This document shows, piece by piece, positions 21,278-32,305 of a stretch of 64,000 nucleotides of DNA (its first letter is position 1; every line of letters starts with the position of its first letter). The stretch is from Linanthus parryae (taxonomy: Eukaryota > Streptophyta > Magnoliopsida > Ericales > Polemoniaceae): assembly GCA_023055425.1 (NCBI GenBank), contig JALGPY010000003.1, positions 22,441,001 to 22,505,000 on the forward strand, in the 5' to 3' direction. Under the pieces are notes generated by a model. It was not told the DNA's origin. It was given only the letters and a program-made list of their open reading frames with translations, and did not search any database. The position numbers and the translations under genes were made by a program.

Positions 21278-21775
21278 TGTCACGGGCTGCTTCTCACGAC
21301 CTTCCCGTGCGGCACTTAGTGTCTTCAATTCCCTCTACAAACACTAAGTCAGCCTAACTCACCCGAATGCGGAAGAATAAGAACACCGAAAGAGCTATAG
21401 AAGAAAGGAACTTTGTATTGCTTGTAGAGAGCTTACAACTCTTGGATGGTTTGGAGCAAATGAGCTCCTCCCTATTTATACAAGTCCCTCCTCCTTGAAG
21501 GATCTAGATATCTATCGATCTAACGGCTATGATCGTTTGGACTAGAACCTTCCTACATGTTCTAGACTAAGATATTTACAATGGAGAATTCTAGAGCCCC
21601 CTACACAAGGTTACATCCATTTAACTAGGGAAGCTTATAGAATATGGACTAACTAATGGGCTAAAATGGGCTAGGACATCCCCTAGGCCCAAACTAGCTA
21701 ACTCCAAGTGGGCTAAAGATGTCATAGGCAAGTCCAAGTCCGAAAATTATCAAGTAAATAACACGGCCCATGACA
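21278..21775 (-). repeat. 3' LTR of the chromovirus
   Basis: Minus-strand termini are TGTCATGGGC (21775) and CCGTGACA (21278), with short inverted ends. A TATAAATA box lies on the minus strand at about 21474-21481. A purine tract GTGGGGGAGAA (21786-21776) directly precedes it. Confidence 0.9.
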
Positions 21776-21786
21776 TTCTCCCCCAC

Positions 21787-22329
21787 CTAATGATGCGGCG
21801 TCCTCGTCGCGTCGTCGGCTCGGAATCGCTCGATCTTGTCCCGGAACTGCCACAACGATTCCTCGCTTTCCCATTTCCCTTCCTCCACGGGCGTCCCCTT
21901 CCATTTGACGAAGTACTCCTTGTGCTTCGGTACGCCCTTGCGACTAACGGTCCGCTCCTTGAGAATCTCGTCCACTTCCTTGTCGAAAGAAGTGGCTATC
22001 ATCGGTGGTGCTCGCCTCGACTCCCCACGGTCCGGGTCCTCCTTGTCCTCGTGATAAGGCTTCAGCTGGCTCACGTGAAAGACCGGATGAATCTTGAACT
22101 TGGGAGGCAACTCCACCCGATACGAAGCCTTGCCGACCTTGGCTGTCACCCGGAATGGTCCCTCGTACTTCCTTAGAAGTCCCTTATGTAATGGCTGGGT
22201 ATGCTTGAACTGCTGCGGCAAGAAGTTCACAAACACCATGTCGTCCACCTGGAACTCCACCCGTCGCCTCTTCTTGTCCGCCCACTTCTTCATCCTCTTC
22301 GCGGCCTTTTGGCGATAAGCATGAGCCAA
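21787..22329 (-). CDS. Chromovirus integrase C-terminus with chromodomain
   Basis: After the two stops the frame is open for about 180 codons. It has the GPY/F-type module (LLRKYEGPFRV, KIHPVFHVSQLKPY) and a C-terminal chromodomain (VDEILKERTV, KEYFVKWKG, WESEESLWQF). Integrase chromodomains are known to direct chromoviruses to marked chromatin. The stop codon abuts the purine tract and 3' LTR. Confidence 0.9.
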   Translation of the reverse strand: MAHAYRQKAAKRMKKWADKKRRRVEFQVDDMVFVNFLPQQFKHTQPLHKGLLRKYEGPFRVTAKVGKASYRVELPPKFKIHPVFHVSQLKPYHEDKEDPDRGESRRAPPMIATSFDKEVDEILKERTVSRKGVPKHKEYFVKWKGTPVEEGKWESEESLWQFRDKIERFRADDATRTPHH

Positions 22330-22365
22330 GTCCCGCTGCTCCTGTCAATCCTTAGCCATCCGATA

Positions 22366-22713
22366 CTACCCTGGGCTAGACCCTCCATACGAAGCTACGA
22401 GTGTGCTCGGTGTCAAAAGCTGATGTCCCGTCGCAAGCTCGAATGGGCTCTTCCCTGTTGCCTCTGACCACTGCAAGTTGTAGGAAAACTGGGCCACGTC
22501 TAAGAGCTTCGCCCAGTCCTTCTGGTTGGCACTCACGTAGTGCCTCAGGTACAACTCCAACAAGGCATTCACCCTTTCTGTTTGGCCATCCGTCTGTGGG
22601 TGAAAACTTGTGGAGAAGTTCAATTCTGTCCCAAGTAACTTGAAGAGCTCCGTCCAAAATTTCCCCGTGAACCAAACGTCCCGGTCGCTCACGATGCTCC
22701 GTGGAACTCCCCA
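22366..22713 (-). CDS. Chromovirus integrase core, second half, fragment
   Basis: In frame after the TAA. It contains the second catalytic Asp (VSDRDVWFTGKFW) and the Glu (HPQTDGQTERVN), and then ALLELYLRHY and FSYN. It ends at TAG (22366-22368); a further in-frame TGA follows about ten codons later (KD-stop-QEQ), probably from Trp. Confidence 0.9.
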   Translation of the reverse strand, partial: WGVPRSIVSDRDVWFTGKFWTELFKLLGTELNFSTSFHPQTDGQTERVNALLELYLRHYVSANQKDWAKLLDVAQFSYNLQWSEATGKSPFELATGHQLLTPSTLVASYGGSSPG

Positions 22714-23367
22714 TTACTTCACCACATTTCGGAAGAAGAGTGTGGCCGCCTCCGTTGCCGTGCACCCTGGTGTGGCTGGAGCAAATGTCGCATACTTGGT
22801 GAATCGGTCCACCACCACCATGATCGTGCCATACCCCTCCGACTTAGGTAGACACGTGATGAAGTCCATGGAGACGCTTTCCCAATGCCTCTCCGGTATC
22901 GGCAATGGCTCCAACAATCCTCCCGGCTGTCTTTGCTCAATATTGTCTTGCTGGCACACAAGACAAGTCTTTACGTAGCCCTCGATGTCATCACGGAGTT
23001 GGGGCCAATAGTACTTCTCCTCGACTAGTGCCAACGTGCGGTGCATACCTGGATGTCCGGCCCACCGAGAGTCGTGGCACTCCTTGAGAATGTCCCGCCG
23101 TAGCCCGTCCCACTTAGGCACGTAGATGCGTCCTCCCTTAGTGTAGAGAAGACCGTCCTCCACCCAGAATCTCTTGGTCTTTCCTTCCTTAGCCATCTCC
23201 ACTAGGCTCCGTGCTGCTGGGTCTTGGACCAATCCCTCCTTAACTCGATCCAGAATCGTGCTAGTGGCTTGTGTAATGCTAGCCAACTCCGCCTTCCGAC
23301 TTAGAGCATCGGCAACCACGTTGCCTTTCCCCGGCTTGTACTCTAGGTGAAAATCGAACTCCGCCAA
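22714..23367 (-). CDS. Chromovirus RNase H end and integrase N-terminal half, fragment
   Basis: It opens with FHLEYKPGKGNVVADALSR, the connection after RNase H. The integrase HHCC zinc finger follows (H-x4-H in HDSRWAGH; C-x2-C in CLVCQQ), then the first catalytic Asp in MDFITCLP. It ends at TAA (22714-22716) after VVK, again at a position where related elements have Tyr; the frame continues with WGVPRSIVSDRD. Confidence 0.9.
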   Translation of the reverse strand: MAEFDFHLEYKPGKGNVVADALSRKAELASITQATSTILDRVKEGLVQDPAARSLVEMAKEGKTKRFWVEDGLLYTKGGRIYVPKWDGLRRDILKECHDSRWAGHPGMHRTLALVEEKYYWPQLRDDIEGYVKTCLVCQQDNIEQRQPGGLLEPLPIPERHWESVSMDFITCLPKSEGYGTIMVVVDRFTKYATFAPATPGCTATEAATLFFRNVVK

Positions 23368-23396
23368 GAAGTCCTGCCACCGTGCTTGTTTTGGGC

Positions 23397-24056
23397 TTAG
23401 CTTCGACTGCGTATGGACCTAGAGCCAAGTAGGTAATGCTTCCATGTCCGCAAGCAATGGACCACGGCTGTCATCTCCTTCTCTTGGACCGTGTACCTCC
23501 GCTCCGTGTCATTGAGCTTGCGACTCTCAAATGCTATGGGGTGCCCTTCCTGCATCAACACCCCTCCAATGGCAAAATCTGACGCGTCCGTGTGCACCTC
23601 GAACGGCAGACTCAAGTCTGGCAACTTGAGGACCGGTTCCTCCGTCACCGCCTTCTTCAGCTCCGCAAAGGCCTCCTCGCACTTAGGAGACCACTCCCAC
23701 GCCTTGCCTTTTTTGAGAAGGTCCGTCAACGGTGCCGCCTTCGCCGAGTAGCCCTTGATGAATCGGCGATAGTAGTTGACCAACCGCAAGAAAGACCGTA
23801 GCTCCGTCACCTTGGTAGGGGCTTCCCATTCCGATATGGCTCGCACATTGGCTTCATCCATCATCAAGCTCCCCTTATAAATCCGGTGGCCTAGGAACTC
23901 AACCTCCTCCAATGCAAACGAGCACTTCTCCTTCTTGACATAGATCTCGTTCTCCTTAAGCACCCGGAACACCGTTCTCAAGTGCTCCACATGATCCTCC
24001 AAAGTCAAGCTGTAGACCACAATATCATCAAGGTAGGCCACCACAAACTTGTCCAA
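23397..24056 (-). CDS. Chromovirus reverse transcriptase (YLDD) and RNase H, fragment
   Basis: In frame with the previous piece. It contains the catalytic [10 protein letters not shown] block, VEFLGHRI and the thumb region [10 protein letters not shown]. RNase H follows, starting [16 protein letters not shown] and [16 protein letters not shown]. After HYLLGSR the frame is lost through a small deletion near 23415, and the next residues ([16 protein letters not shown]) are in another frame. Confidence 0.9.
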   Translation of the reverse strand: MDKFVVAYLDDIVVYSLTLEDHVEHLRTVFRVLKENEIYVKKEKCSFALEEVEFLGHRIYKGSLMMDEANVRAISEWEAPTKVTELRSFLRLVNYYRRFIKGYSAKAAPLTDLLKKGKAWEWSPKCEEAFAELKKAVTEEPVLKLPDLSLPFEVHTDASDFAIGGVLMQEGHPIAFESRKLNDTERRYTVQEKEMTAVVHCLRTWKHYLLGSRSIRSRS

Positions 24057-25133
24057 TTATGGGTGGAACACCTTGTTCATCAAAGTACAAAATGTCGCGG
24101 GAGCATTAGTCAATCCAAATGGCATTACTAAAAACTCGTAAGCCCCATACCTCGTGACACACGTTGTCTTAGGCTCGTCCCCTTCCGCGATCCGAACTTG
24201 GTAATAGCCCGAGCGAAGATCCAGCTTTGAGAAGTACCGTGCTCCACCAAGTTGATCAAACAAGTCTGCTATCAACGGTATCGGGTACTTGTTTTTCACC
24301 GTCACTTTGTTGAGCGCCCGATAGTCGATGCAAAGCCTTAACGAGCCGTCCTTCTTCTTCTGGAATAGCACCGGTGCCCCATACGGTGCCTTTGATGGTT
24401 GGATGTAGCCCACATCCAACAATTCCTTCAATTGCTTCTTGAGCTCCTCGAGCTCCGGTGGGGACATCCGATATGGCGCCTTAGCCGGCGCCTTGCTTCC
24501 CGGCTCCAACTCGATGGCATGATCCACCTCCCTCCTTGGTGGTAGCCGCTTCGGCAACTCCTTCGGCATCACATCGGCAAACTCCTCTAGCACCTTCTCA
24601 ATACACGCCGGCACTTGCTCATTTGGGACATCTTTAGCATCCTCCTTCATCGTGGCAATGAAGGTAGCTTCCCCCTTCTTGAACCCCTTGGAGAGTTGCA
24701 ACGCCGACAAAGCTCCACCCTTTCTCTTAGTGCTTTCCCTAGTCACCGGAACCAAGCAAGACGAACCATCTCCAATAATACACATAGTGTTGAATGGTGG
24801 CATTGGGATAGCACGTACCTTCTCCATGAATTCTACGCCTAGCACCATGGCGTAGTCATCCATAGGGATCACCGAGAAGTCCACGGCTCCCTTCCACGAC
24901 TCGAGTTGCACCGGCACGCCTCGAGCCACTCCATCCATCGGTTTGGCCTCCGAGTTCACTGCCTTGACGCTTCCCCCTGTCTTGGCCACGGACAAGCCCA
25001 ACCGCTTAGCTTCCTCCTTGGACACGAATTTGTTGGTAGCCCCCGTGTCCACCAATGCCTTAAAGGTCTTGCCATTCACCTTGACCTCCAAAAAAATCAA
25101 CCCTTTGTCCTTGTCCATGGTCTTGGCCTCCAC
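24057..25133 (-). CDS. Chromovirus protease and N-terminal reverse transcriptase, fragment
   Basis: The 358-aa open frame holds an aspartic protease ([13 protein letters not shown], catalytic Asp about residue 29) and the first reverse transcriptase blocks ([48 protein letters not shown]). It ends at TAA (24057-24059) after VFHP, where related elements have Tyr. The same frame continues directly into the YLDD block. Confidence 0.9.
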   Translation of the reverse strand: MEAKTMDKDKGLIFLEVKVNGKTFKALVDTGATNKFVSKEEAKRLGLSVAKTGGSVKAVNSEAKPMDGVARGVPVQLESWKGAVDFSVIPMDDYAMVLGVEFMEKVRAIPMPPFNTMCIIGDGSSCLVPVTRESTKRKGGALSALQLSKGFKKGEATFIATMKEDAKDVPNEQVPACIEKVLEEFADVMPKELPKRLPPRREVDHAIELEPGSKAPAKAPYRMSPPELEELKKQLKELLDVGYIQPSKAPYGAPVLFQKKKDGSLRLCIDYRALNKVTVKNKYPIPLIADLFDQLGGARYFSKLDLRSGYYQVRIAEGDEPKTTCVTRYGAYEFLVMPFGLTNAPATFCTLMNKVFHP

Positions 25134-25134
25134 C

Positions 25135-26303
25135 TGGTCTGCACGGCGTTGACAAGTTGCAACGACCCAACCTTGCCGTCCTCCTCCGTCTCCCGTGCCT
25201 CGTGACCTCGTGTCTCCACCTCGGAATAAAGAGAGTTGAGCTTGGATAGGTTAGGGAAATCCCTTATGCGGTGCGGCCCCTTGCACCAATAGCATCCACT
25301 AGGACCACTCGACTTGCTCCCTTGGTCCTTCTTGACCGGCGGCTTGGCTCCTTGCACCTCTTTTCCTTTGTCCTTCGCTTTGTCTCCCCCACATTTGGCA
25401 TGGTCCGGCTTCGAAGGCTTTGGACGTGCCTCCGAGCCACTCTTCCGGAATTCAATCAACTTCTCGGCCTCGGCAATGGCTTGAGTCAAGCTTGTCACCC
25501 CACGACGATCGAGCTCTTGCTTGGCCCAAGGTTGCAACCCACTCATGAAATTGAAGAACTTGTCATCGTCACTTATATACGGTATCTCAAACAACAGGTT
25601 AGTGTAAGCCGAAATATAATCTTTAATAGACCCAGTGTGCTTGAGATAACGAAGTTTTTGCCGGGCCTCATACTTAGCATTTTCGGGATAGAACTGACGC
25701 TTAAGATCAACTTTAAAATCATCCCAAGTATTGAGAACGTTCGTACCTCGTTGGATTTCGCCAGTCCTTAGTCTCCACCATGCCAAAGCGTTTTCCACGA
25801 AGAACATGGTTGTCGCCTCGATCTTGGCTTGATCATCCTCGATCCTTAGATGTTGTAGGTACCGCTCCACACTGCATAGGAACAAGTCGATCTCCTTGGC
25901 ATCCCTCTTACCTTCATAGTTCTTTGTCTTATGGACGTCGATCTTCGGGAACCGCCACCGTGCTAAGAGTCCGGTTCACGACCGCCTCCTTGCATAAAGT
26001 CCAATCCCCCTTGATGGACTTCATCTCCTCCTTGAGAGCCACCACCTCGGCCATGGCGCTACCGAGTTGAGCCTCCAACTCCTCCTTCAAAGTAGCCAAC
26101 GAGGCATTGAGAAGTCCTTGCACTTCTCCCCTCAGCTCCTCCACGGTCTTGTTGGTTGGGAACTCTTCCTCCACCCTCTCGAGGAACTCCCTCCAGTTCT
26201 TCTCCAACCGGACCATACGAGACTCCAAGCCGGCTATTTGATCCTTGGACTTGCCACGACCGCCCTTGGCTGCGTTGGTGAAGTTGCTACCGTCTCCCTC
26301 CAT
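25135..26303 (-). pseudogene. Chromovirus gag, frameshifted
   Basis: The ATG at 26303 begins MEGDGSNFTNAAKG. A coiled-coil N-terminal half runs to about 25965, where a frameshift (VAVPED to RFPKIDVHK) moves to the capsid frame. That frame holds the retrotransposon gag core, with ENALAWWRLR, FYPENAKYEARQKLRYL and YISAYTNLL. The nucleocapsid knuckle reads CYWCKGPHRIRDF (near 25285): the fourth ligand Cys is Phe. A second frameshift near 25135 separates gag from protease. Gag packages element RNA; this copy is unlikely to do so. Confidence 0.85.
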
Positions 26304-26310
26304 CGACCTT

Positions 26311-26322
26311 GCTCTGATACCA
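26311..26322 (-). promoter_or_regulatory. Primer-binding site, initiator tRNA-Met type
   Basis: The minus strand reads TGGTATCAGAGC, the complement of the plant initiator tRNA-Met 3' end. It lies two bases inside the 5' LTR and eight bases before the gag ATG (26303). Confidence 0.9.
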
Positions 26323-26324
26323 AC

Positions 26325-26823
26325 ATTCACGGGCTGCTTCTCACGACCTTCCCGTGCGGCACTTAGTGTCTTCAATTCCCTATACAAACACTAAGTCAGC
26401 CTAACTCACCCGAATGCGGAAGAATAAGAACACCTAAAGAGCTATGGAAGAAAGGAACTTTGTATTGCTTGTAGAGAGCTTACAACTCTTGGATGGTTTG
26501 GAGCAAATGAGCTCCTCCCTATTTATACAAGTCCCTCCTCCTTGGAAGGATCTAGATATCTATCGATCTAACGGCTATGATCGTTTGGACTAGAATCTTC
26601 CTACATGTTCTAGCCTAAGATATTTACAATGGAGAATTCTAGAGCCCCCTACACAAGGTTACATCCATACAACTTGGGAAGCTTCTAGAATATGGACTAA
26701 CTAATGGGCTAAAATGGGCTAGGACATCCCCTAGGCCCAAACTAGCTAACTCCAAGTGGGCTAAAGATGTCATAGGCAAGTCCAAGTCCGAAAATTATCA
26801 AGTAAATAACGCGGCCCATGACA
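26325..26823 (-). repeat. 5' LTR of the chromovirus
   Basis: Homologous to 21278-21775 over its whole length. The outer end is TGTCATGGGC (26823). The inner end is CCGTGAAT instead of CCGTGACA, a change in the terminal CA. The minus-strand TATAAATA box is at about 26521-26528 and would drive the element. Confidence 0.9.
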
Positions 26824-28430
26824 CTGGGCATGGAACTCATTGTGGTTTCTATCAGACAAGTTGAGTGAGGAACTTAAAAAAATGGAAATAAAAGTAGTTC
26901 GCCGTGAGAAGTAAGTTGAGTAGTTTGACCGCATAACTAGATATATTTGAGGAATTAGGAAATGACAACCTGAAAATGTAAAATTGGAAAGAATGAAGAA
27001 CAAGACTGAGGCAAGATTGAACAAACGAGTTTCAATCGTTCGGCGATGAAAGTATTCTTTACAAGGAAATGTGTGTGTACCCCGAAAGTGTTCGGACTTG
27101 AAGGAAAGATTGATGGACGAAAGTGCGGCGATAAATTACTATGTGGTTTTATTTGTCAAATTAGTATAGGTCTCATTATCTTCGGAAGATCATTAAAATT
27201 CTCTATCATTCAAAAAAGTATTTTTTTCCGAGACACTCTTTGGTCTAGGCCACTTATCCGTTGTGGATTTTTGGGTCTATAAAATTCCTTCACTCGAGAT
27301 AGTACGCTCCAAGAATGGAATTCTATCCAACCAAGTCTCACACATCAAAAGCTTAGCTTACAGGTTCTCATATCTTAATGGTATGTGAAACCATCATAAG
27401 GTGCTTCTTATGCTCCTCCTTGGATTTGAAATACACCAAAATACACTAGATATGATCTCAATAGGCAGTTCGTCACATCCATGAAAATAATATATGCATC
27501 GGTTAACATAAAGAGCATAACCGTAAACTCATAATGACCATGTCTCCTCCTTAATGCAGTACTCGGGATATCCTTCTCTGCTAACCTCAGAATTGAACGA
27601 TCATGCTTGTCATTGTGTTGTAGAGGTAGGTGTCAAAATGTATTTGCATCAACGAACCCGTGCATGTCCAAAGTATTTCAACGGGCTGAAACCCACCCGT
27701 TTAAATAAATGAGTGGGATATTAACTATCCGTTTAAATCCACACTTAAAATGGTGGGCTCGGGTGGGTCATTAAACCCATCTAAACCTGAAATTAAATAA
27801 GTTCATAAAATCTTTTTAATGTAAGGTTTTATATTTTGTTTCTAATTTAAACAATGTTAAATGCCCTTTGAACCACAATTTGTGGTAAAATAACCACAAT
27901 TAGAAAAAACCAACCGAAATACTCCACCAGGCCACAACCACCACTTCTGGTGTTTTTCTTCATCCACGAATTTTGTCTCTTTCACCGGTGATCCATGGCC
28001 ATGAACCATCTTTTTTAGTAATATTGTTTGTATTTCTATATTCCTCAAATAGTTTAGTCTTCAGTTAGCTAATTGTCTTCTTATGTTGTATAGATACTAG
28101 AATTTCATTGAAGAATAAACGAGTTGAAAACGGTGTTGACTGGGTGAACAGGTTATACTGACCCGGTTATGGTCAACCCAAGAACATCAAACTCAAATTA
28201 TTTGGTCCTTCGTTGGCTTGATGATGTTATCATGTTTAAGTTGCGGGAGTACAAAAATTTACTGTAATAGTACACGAGTTGAAAACGGGTCATAAGTGGG
28301 TTAATGGGTTATAGTTACCCGTTTATGACCCACTCAAAAAGCACCAAAATGTTTGAACGGATTAAGAGAGTTGAATTCATTTAAATCCATTTATATGCGG
28401 GTTGAACCTGCTCAACCTGTTTGTTTGACT
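26824..28430. other. No gene recognised; includes hAT-like repeat at 27618-27790
   Basis: A/T-rich. A stretch about 27618-27790 (TAGAGGTAGGTGTCAAAAT, AAACCCACCCGT, GGGTGGGTCATTAAA) is homologous to 44130-44275. Related GGGT-rich pieces recur at 28110-28420. Confidence 0.5.
27618..27790 (+). repeat. hAT-like non-autonomous repeat, copy 1
   Basis: It begins TAGAGGTaggTGTCAAAAT and contains ATGTCCAAxG-ATTTCAA-GGGC-GAAACCCACCCGT, all also present at 44130-44275. The GTGTCAA-type start resembles hAT ends, but I did not establish a target duplication or a matching far end. Confidence 0.4.
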
Positions 28431-28830
28431 GGAAAGGAACGCACAAACCAAGAGAGAGTAGGATGTGTTATTAGGGATGAATATGATAACTTTATAGCAT
28501 GAAAAATCAAGCATATTACTTATATGTTGATCCCGATTTTAGAGCTCATTGTAATTAATGAGAGATCAGTACTAGCAGCAAAGATGTATTGCGAAGAAGT
28601 AATTGTTGAGACGGATGCCATTGAGGGGATCTTCTGCAACGCAAAAAAGAGAGGAATGTAGATGATAGAAGTGAAAAGACAACCTTGAAAATGCTAATCT
28701 CTCTTGAAAGTTGTATTGGAAATGAAAAGATGTTCAAAGAGGTACGCATGAAACATGTGAGATGCACATGTAATAAGGTGGCAGACTTATTAGTAGTCTG
28801 TGTATCAGAATGAGTTCATTTTCACTCGAA
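28430..28830 (+). pseudogene. RNase H-like (RVT_3) remnant
   Basis: Frames in order read VGCVIRDEYDNFIA, then EEVIVETDAIEGIF and KHVRCTCNKVADLLV. This is the RVT_3 RNase H pattern (GvviRD..G; vEtDa; hv.R..N.vAd.l). Stops and frame changes interrupt it. It may be a LINE tail. Confidence 0.45.
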
Positions 28831-30427
28831 GGCCTAATTAGGCTGCAAATTTAATATACCACAATATTCGGCCATGTAGTCCATTAATAAAATATTAGAT
28901 TTATTTAGAAAAACCACCATTTATAGAATTTTATTGTATCACATCAATTATTTTGTTTGTATATTGGGCCAAGTACCGTAGCCCATTAATGTAGTATGTA
29001 CCACTCCGTTTCTTCTCTTTCTCCCCCTTGGGAGGACACGGAAATTAAGAAAAAATCTTCTTTTACCATTTTGTCCTTCATCTTTTCTTATATTCCATCT
29101 GAGGTATTTCCTCTCTCTCTACTTTAACTTTGTTGTTACACTACCACTACCACTCTACCACTACCACAAGTCCTCCTCCTCCACCACCACCAGTCCTCTA
29201 CCAGTCCTCTACCAGTCCTCTACCAACAGACACACCATTCAACCACCACTACCAACAACAACATAAACTTAGAGATCGGAGTAGAAAAAATACATATACA
29301 AACGATAAAATTACAGATCCAAAAAAAATATATATTACAAGATCAAGAAGAAAACTGAAAAAGAAGAAGAGGAATAAGAAGAGGAAAGTTTTTCTCTTTC
29401 AACGCCATTTACAAATCGACAAAAGAAGGGATGAACACAGCTTGACCACCACCACGCCGCCTCCAAAATCTGTGAAAAAAAAGCAGATCTTGTGGTAAAA
29501 AATTGCAGATCTGCATAGTAGAGGTCAAAACAGAAGATTAAGAGAGAGAGAGGGGGAGCATCTCGTATACCTGGTCGGCCGCCTCTCCGTCGCCTCTGTC
29601 GCCTCCCTGTTCTCCGTTCGCCTTCGTCGCCTCCTCGTCAAATACCTCCGTGGCCTCTCCATGGCTGGTTCGCCGTCGAGATCCTCCCGGTTCCCCTTCA
29701 TCTGCCAGTCGCCTTCCCGTTCTTCTGCTCTCTCTCTTTCTCTACAGTCTGCTTCTCTCTTTCTCTATCCTGATTCATCTCCTTTCTCTCTCCCTCTATC
29801 CTAATTGTGTGGTGATAATGAAAGCTGGAGAAGAAGTAATGGGTAGGTGTTTTCTTGAGAGAATAACATAGGTAGGGTTGGTGTATTAATTGTAGGGGCA
29901 AATTCGATATTATGCATTATTAAACATACCAAAAGAAGAAGGACAAGAAAGAAAGGAAACGTACCAAAATAGAAAGGGGGAAAAAGAAAAGAAACGGAGT
30001 GATAATTCTCAAAAGGAAAAAAAAAAAAAAAAAAGGAATAGTGATTTGAGATAAAGAAATTAATTTAATTTTGACTAATGAAATGTGAGATGGTTGTTCT
30101 TGGAGCAAACACTTAATGAAGTTTAAATAAGTGGTTGACCTCATATATCTACTGTCCAACCAAATGAGAGTTTGCATCGGGACTAGCATCCATTAGCTAA
30201 CTCCACCATCGTTCCCACTTTCCAAGTCGGGGGTCTTTTCCTCTTCTCAGCTTTGGGAATTTCCAGTCTTCTCCTCTTTACTTCTCTAAACCCACTCATC
30301 CCCCGGAAACTTGAGTCCACTCCTCAGCCATTTTTGCCGATCTGAGAAAGCTCTGCTAAGAACGAACCGTCCGTACTTAGCTTCCACGCACAGAGAAGCA
30401 TCTGGTAAGTACCAAAAGAAGTACTAA
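28831..30427. other. No protein gene recognised; probable untranslated exon of copy B near 30220-30405
   Basis: 28831-30180 holds CT- and A-rich tracts and no convincing frame. About 30220-30405 is pyrimidine-rich and ends CATCTG|GTAAGT, a strong splice donor (30405-30410), suggesting a 5' untranslated exon ahead of copy B. Confidence 0.45.
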
Positions 30428-30990
30428 CACAATTCTATTTATTTATTTATTGACCCCTCCATTCCTCCTGCAGATCTGCCGTACGTCCTCCTTCCATGGC
30501 CAAGACCCAAAGCAAGAGACGTCTTCTTCTTTACTCAGACACCACTTACAACAAGCAGATACTGGTGTCTTCCAAGGCACGATATTGATTTCATATTTTG
30601 TTTCTTTCTTCTCTTACGCCAATCACATAACTTGGCTCATCTTGCCTAGGGTATAATTTAGCTTCAAATGGGATGTCCTACACGCTTTTGCAGATCTTTT
30701 GTTTCTGATGTGTTGTTTATAGTTCTACTCATTCACTTGTCTTCTTGCAGTTGGATCCAACAGTGGTTTCTATGTATAATGACCATGTTGATGTCAACAA
30801 AAACTCTCCGAGATCAGCATCCGTGGCTCGGAGTTGCATCTCCTCTGCTCTCCAAGGTTTTTAGGTAAATTCCAATTTTCCTTCTTATGAACTGATTTAT
30901 GTCAATCGATTTTCCATGTTCAATTCCTCGTATTCCCACAGATTAAAAGTTTATTTATGAGGTTAAAACGTCTTCCAAATGGCTCTCTTT
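30428..30990 (+). pseudogene. Copy B, 5' exon block of the local gene family
   Basis: Homologous to copies A, C and D. After a TTCTTGCAG acceptor the frame reads DPTVVSMYNDHVDVNKNSPR and continues to ALQGF before TAG and GTAAATT. The initiating ATG of C (ATGGATCC) is TTGGATCC here. B is closest to C: both share the shorter version of the exon and the following TTTATGTCAATCGATTTT intron sequence. Confidence 0.5.
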
Positions 30991-31050
30991 TGTATTATGT
31001 ATACTTAATCATTTTTTCCATTATTGTAGAATGATAAAATGAAATCTAAT

Positions 31051-31760
31051 GTTGAAAAGGGAGATGGTTTTGGACGACGGGAAAAAAGAAGTGGCGATCT
31101 AACTCAATTCTGTAATTTGACTTCAACTTGAATATATTTTCCCATAATACCTTAATCATGGATGACTTACAAGTCTGTTTGGCCACGATGATGTGGATTG
31201 TAGCACGATAACAGCATGCTTTGAATTGGTAGGATATGATAGGCTAGATGTGGCATACAATTAGTTCGGCGTGAGAAAGTAAGCTTTAAAAAAAGGTGGA
31301 AGAATTAGAGTGAGATGATCAAGGCCATGCATAAAAAAATATTGGTGCCTATAACTATTGGCAAAGTTAAAAGGCTTTGGATGGAAGGGAGAGAGAAATA
31401 CTTGATCCATGACAGTATTGAGGGTAAATGTCTTTATTTGGAATTTTATTCTAATGTCTTTCTCTTACATAGTCATTTTAGAGTTGTTTTCTTTTGATTT
31501 TCTAGTATGTTGGAATAATTGTGATAATGGTACTACCGGGCAAGATGACAACAAAGATAATTGGCACAAAACTATCATAACTTTGTCTGGTTTTATTGTT
31601 TGGATGGATTCCGGTATTACTGTCTTGCAATCTGAAAATATGGTGAATACTCAAATAACTGTTCTGACATATTCTTTATTTTGTTCAATTTGTCTCGATT
31701 TTCACTAAGGACTTCAAGTTCTGCGAGTTCAGTTCAGTTCAGTTTGTCTCTATTTTCACC
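31051..31760 (+). repeat. 700-bp direct duplication, copy 1
   Basis: It matches 32306-33003 from GTTGAAAAGGGAGAT to TTCAGTTTGTCTCT. The flanking parts differ by many substitutions and small indels, whereas the inner 31409-31708 stretch is almost unchanged. Confidence 0.9.
31409..31708 (+). CDS. Conserved 99-codon ORF, copy 1, function unknown
   Basis: The ATG-initiated frame starts MTVLRVNVFIWNF, with a hydrophobic N-terminal half (about residues 8-33) and an Asn/Asp-rich middle (CDNGTTGQDDNKDNW). The same protein is encoded at 32655-32954; by eye only two bases differ, and both are silent. An internal TTTTCTAG at about 31497-31504 could be a splice acceptor, so the ORF may not be translated as shown. 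No family recognised. Confidence 0.3.
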   Translation: MTVLRVNVFIWNFILMSFSYIVILELFSFDFLVCWNNCDNGTTGQDDNKDNWHKTIITLSGFIVWMDSGITVLQSENMVNTQITVLTYSLFCSICLDFH

Positions 31761-31838
31761 AAGCAAATCTTTTATGACATTAAACATACAAGTCACCCGC
31801 AGAAAAGCACTTGTTAAACAAATTTTGATGTGTTGCAG

Positions 31839-32254
31839 ATAAAATACTGTTGCTATGAAAGCCTGGCCAGTAAATCTGAAGGTCCAGAGGGTGTATGCAT
31901 CGGTGTCTTGCATTGACATCAGCCTACAAAAAAATTGCTTACAATAGGCCGGATTATGCCAACATGCAGTTTGACGAAAACGGCGAAATGACCATAGAAA
32001 ATGTGAAAGGTCCTAAGAAGTTCAAAACCTGCAGGCCTCGTCGCCGTGTTCCTGCTGAGAAGGTTATGGACCATTGGCGCACGAGAACAGGCAGTTTGGT
32101 TTATAAAAACTATCAGAGTAAATTTTTTATTTTTAATTTTTTATTTTTTGGCATTTTAATTTACTCTCCCTTTTTCTTACATGGTTGCTTAGCTGTTTCT
32201 TTTTTCGTTTTCTAGGCTATGTGAAAGCTGTTTGGAAAGAGGATGACAATGAAG
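31839..32254 (+). other. Two spliced exons of an unrecognised basic protein
   Basis: An exon after TGTTGCAG (31839-32117) has an open frame ending in CRPRRRVPAEKV..HWRTRTGSLVYKNYQ. The donor A|GTAAAT at 32118 joins acceptor TTCTAG (to 32215) in phase, giving SYVKAVWKEDDNEG up to a GTGAAT donor at about 32255. Codons stay open across the junction, which supports real splicing. The protein is basic; I recognise no family. It sits between the two copies of the 700-bp duplication. Confidence 0.45.
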
Positions 32255-32305
32255 GTGAATGCATTTTTAAAGTTAGTCCATTAATGTTATATAGAAAGAA
32301 AAATG

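Larger units (their letters stand above)
21278..26823 (-). mobile_element. Complete chromovirus (Ty3/gypsy LTR retrotransposon with chromodomain)
   Basis: Two LTRs (21278-21775 and 26325-26823) flank a minus-strand gag-protease-RT-RNase H-integrase-chromodomain order. A tRNA-iMet primer site lies next to the right LTR and a purine tract next to the left LTR. Flanks share (A)CTGG (21273-21277 and 26824-26827), consistent with a 4-5 bp target duplication. By eye, the LTRs differ at roughly a dozen places in about 500 bp, and the coding region has several stops and frameshifts, so this is an older, inactive insertion. Confidence 0.95.

Noticed and set aside
22610..22978. Plus-strand open frames within the chromovirus (for example 21790-22176, 22610-22978, 25271-25771)
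   Set aside because: Antisense shadows of gag and pol; the minus-strand frames carry all domain motifs.
29130..29498. 122-codon frame rich in Thr, Pro and Lys
   Set aside because: Built from ACC/CCA and AAG tracts of a leader-like region; no domain or homologue recognised.
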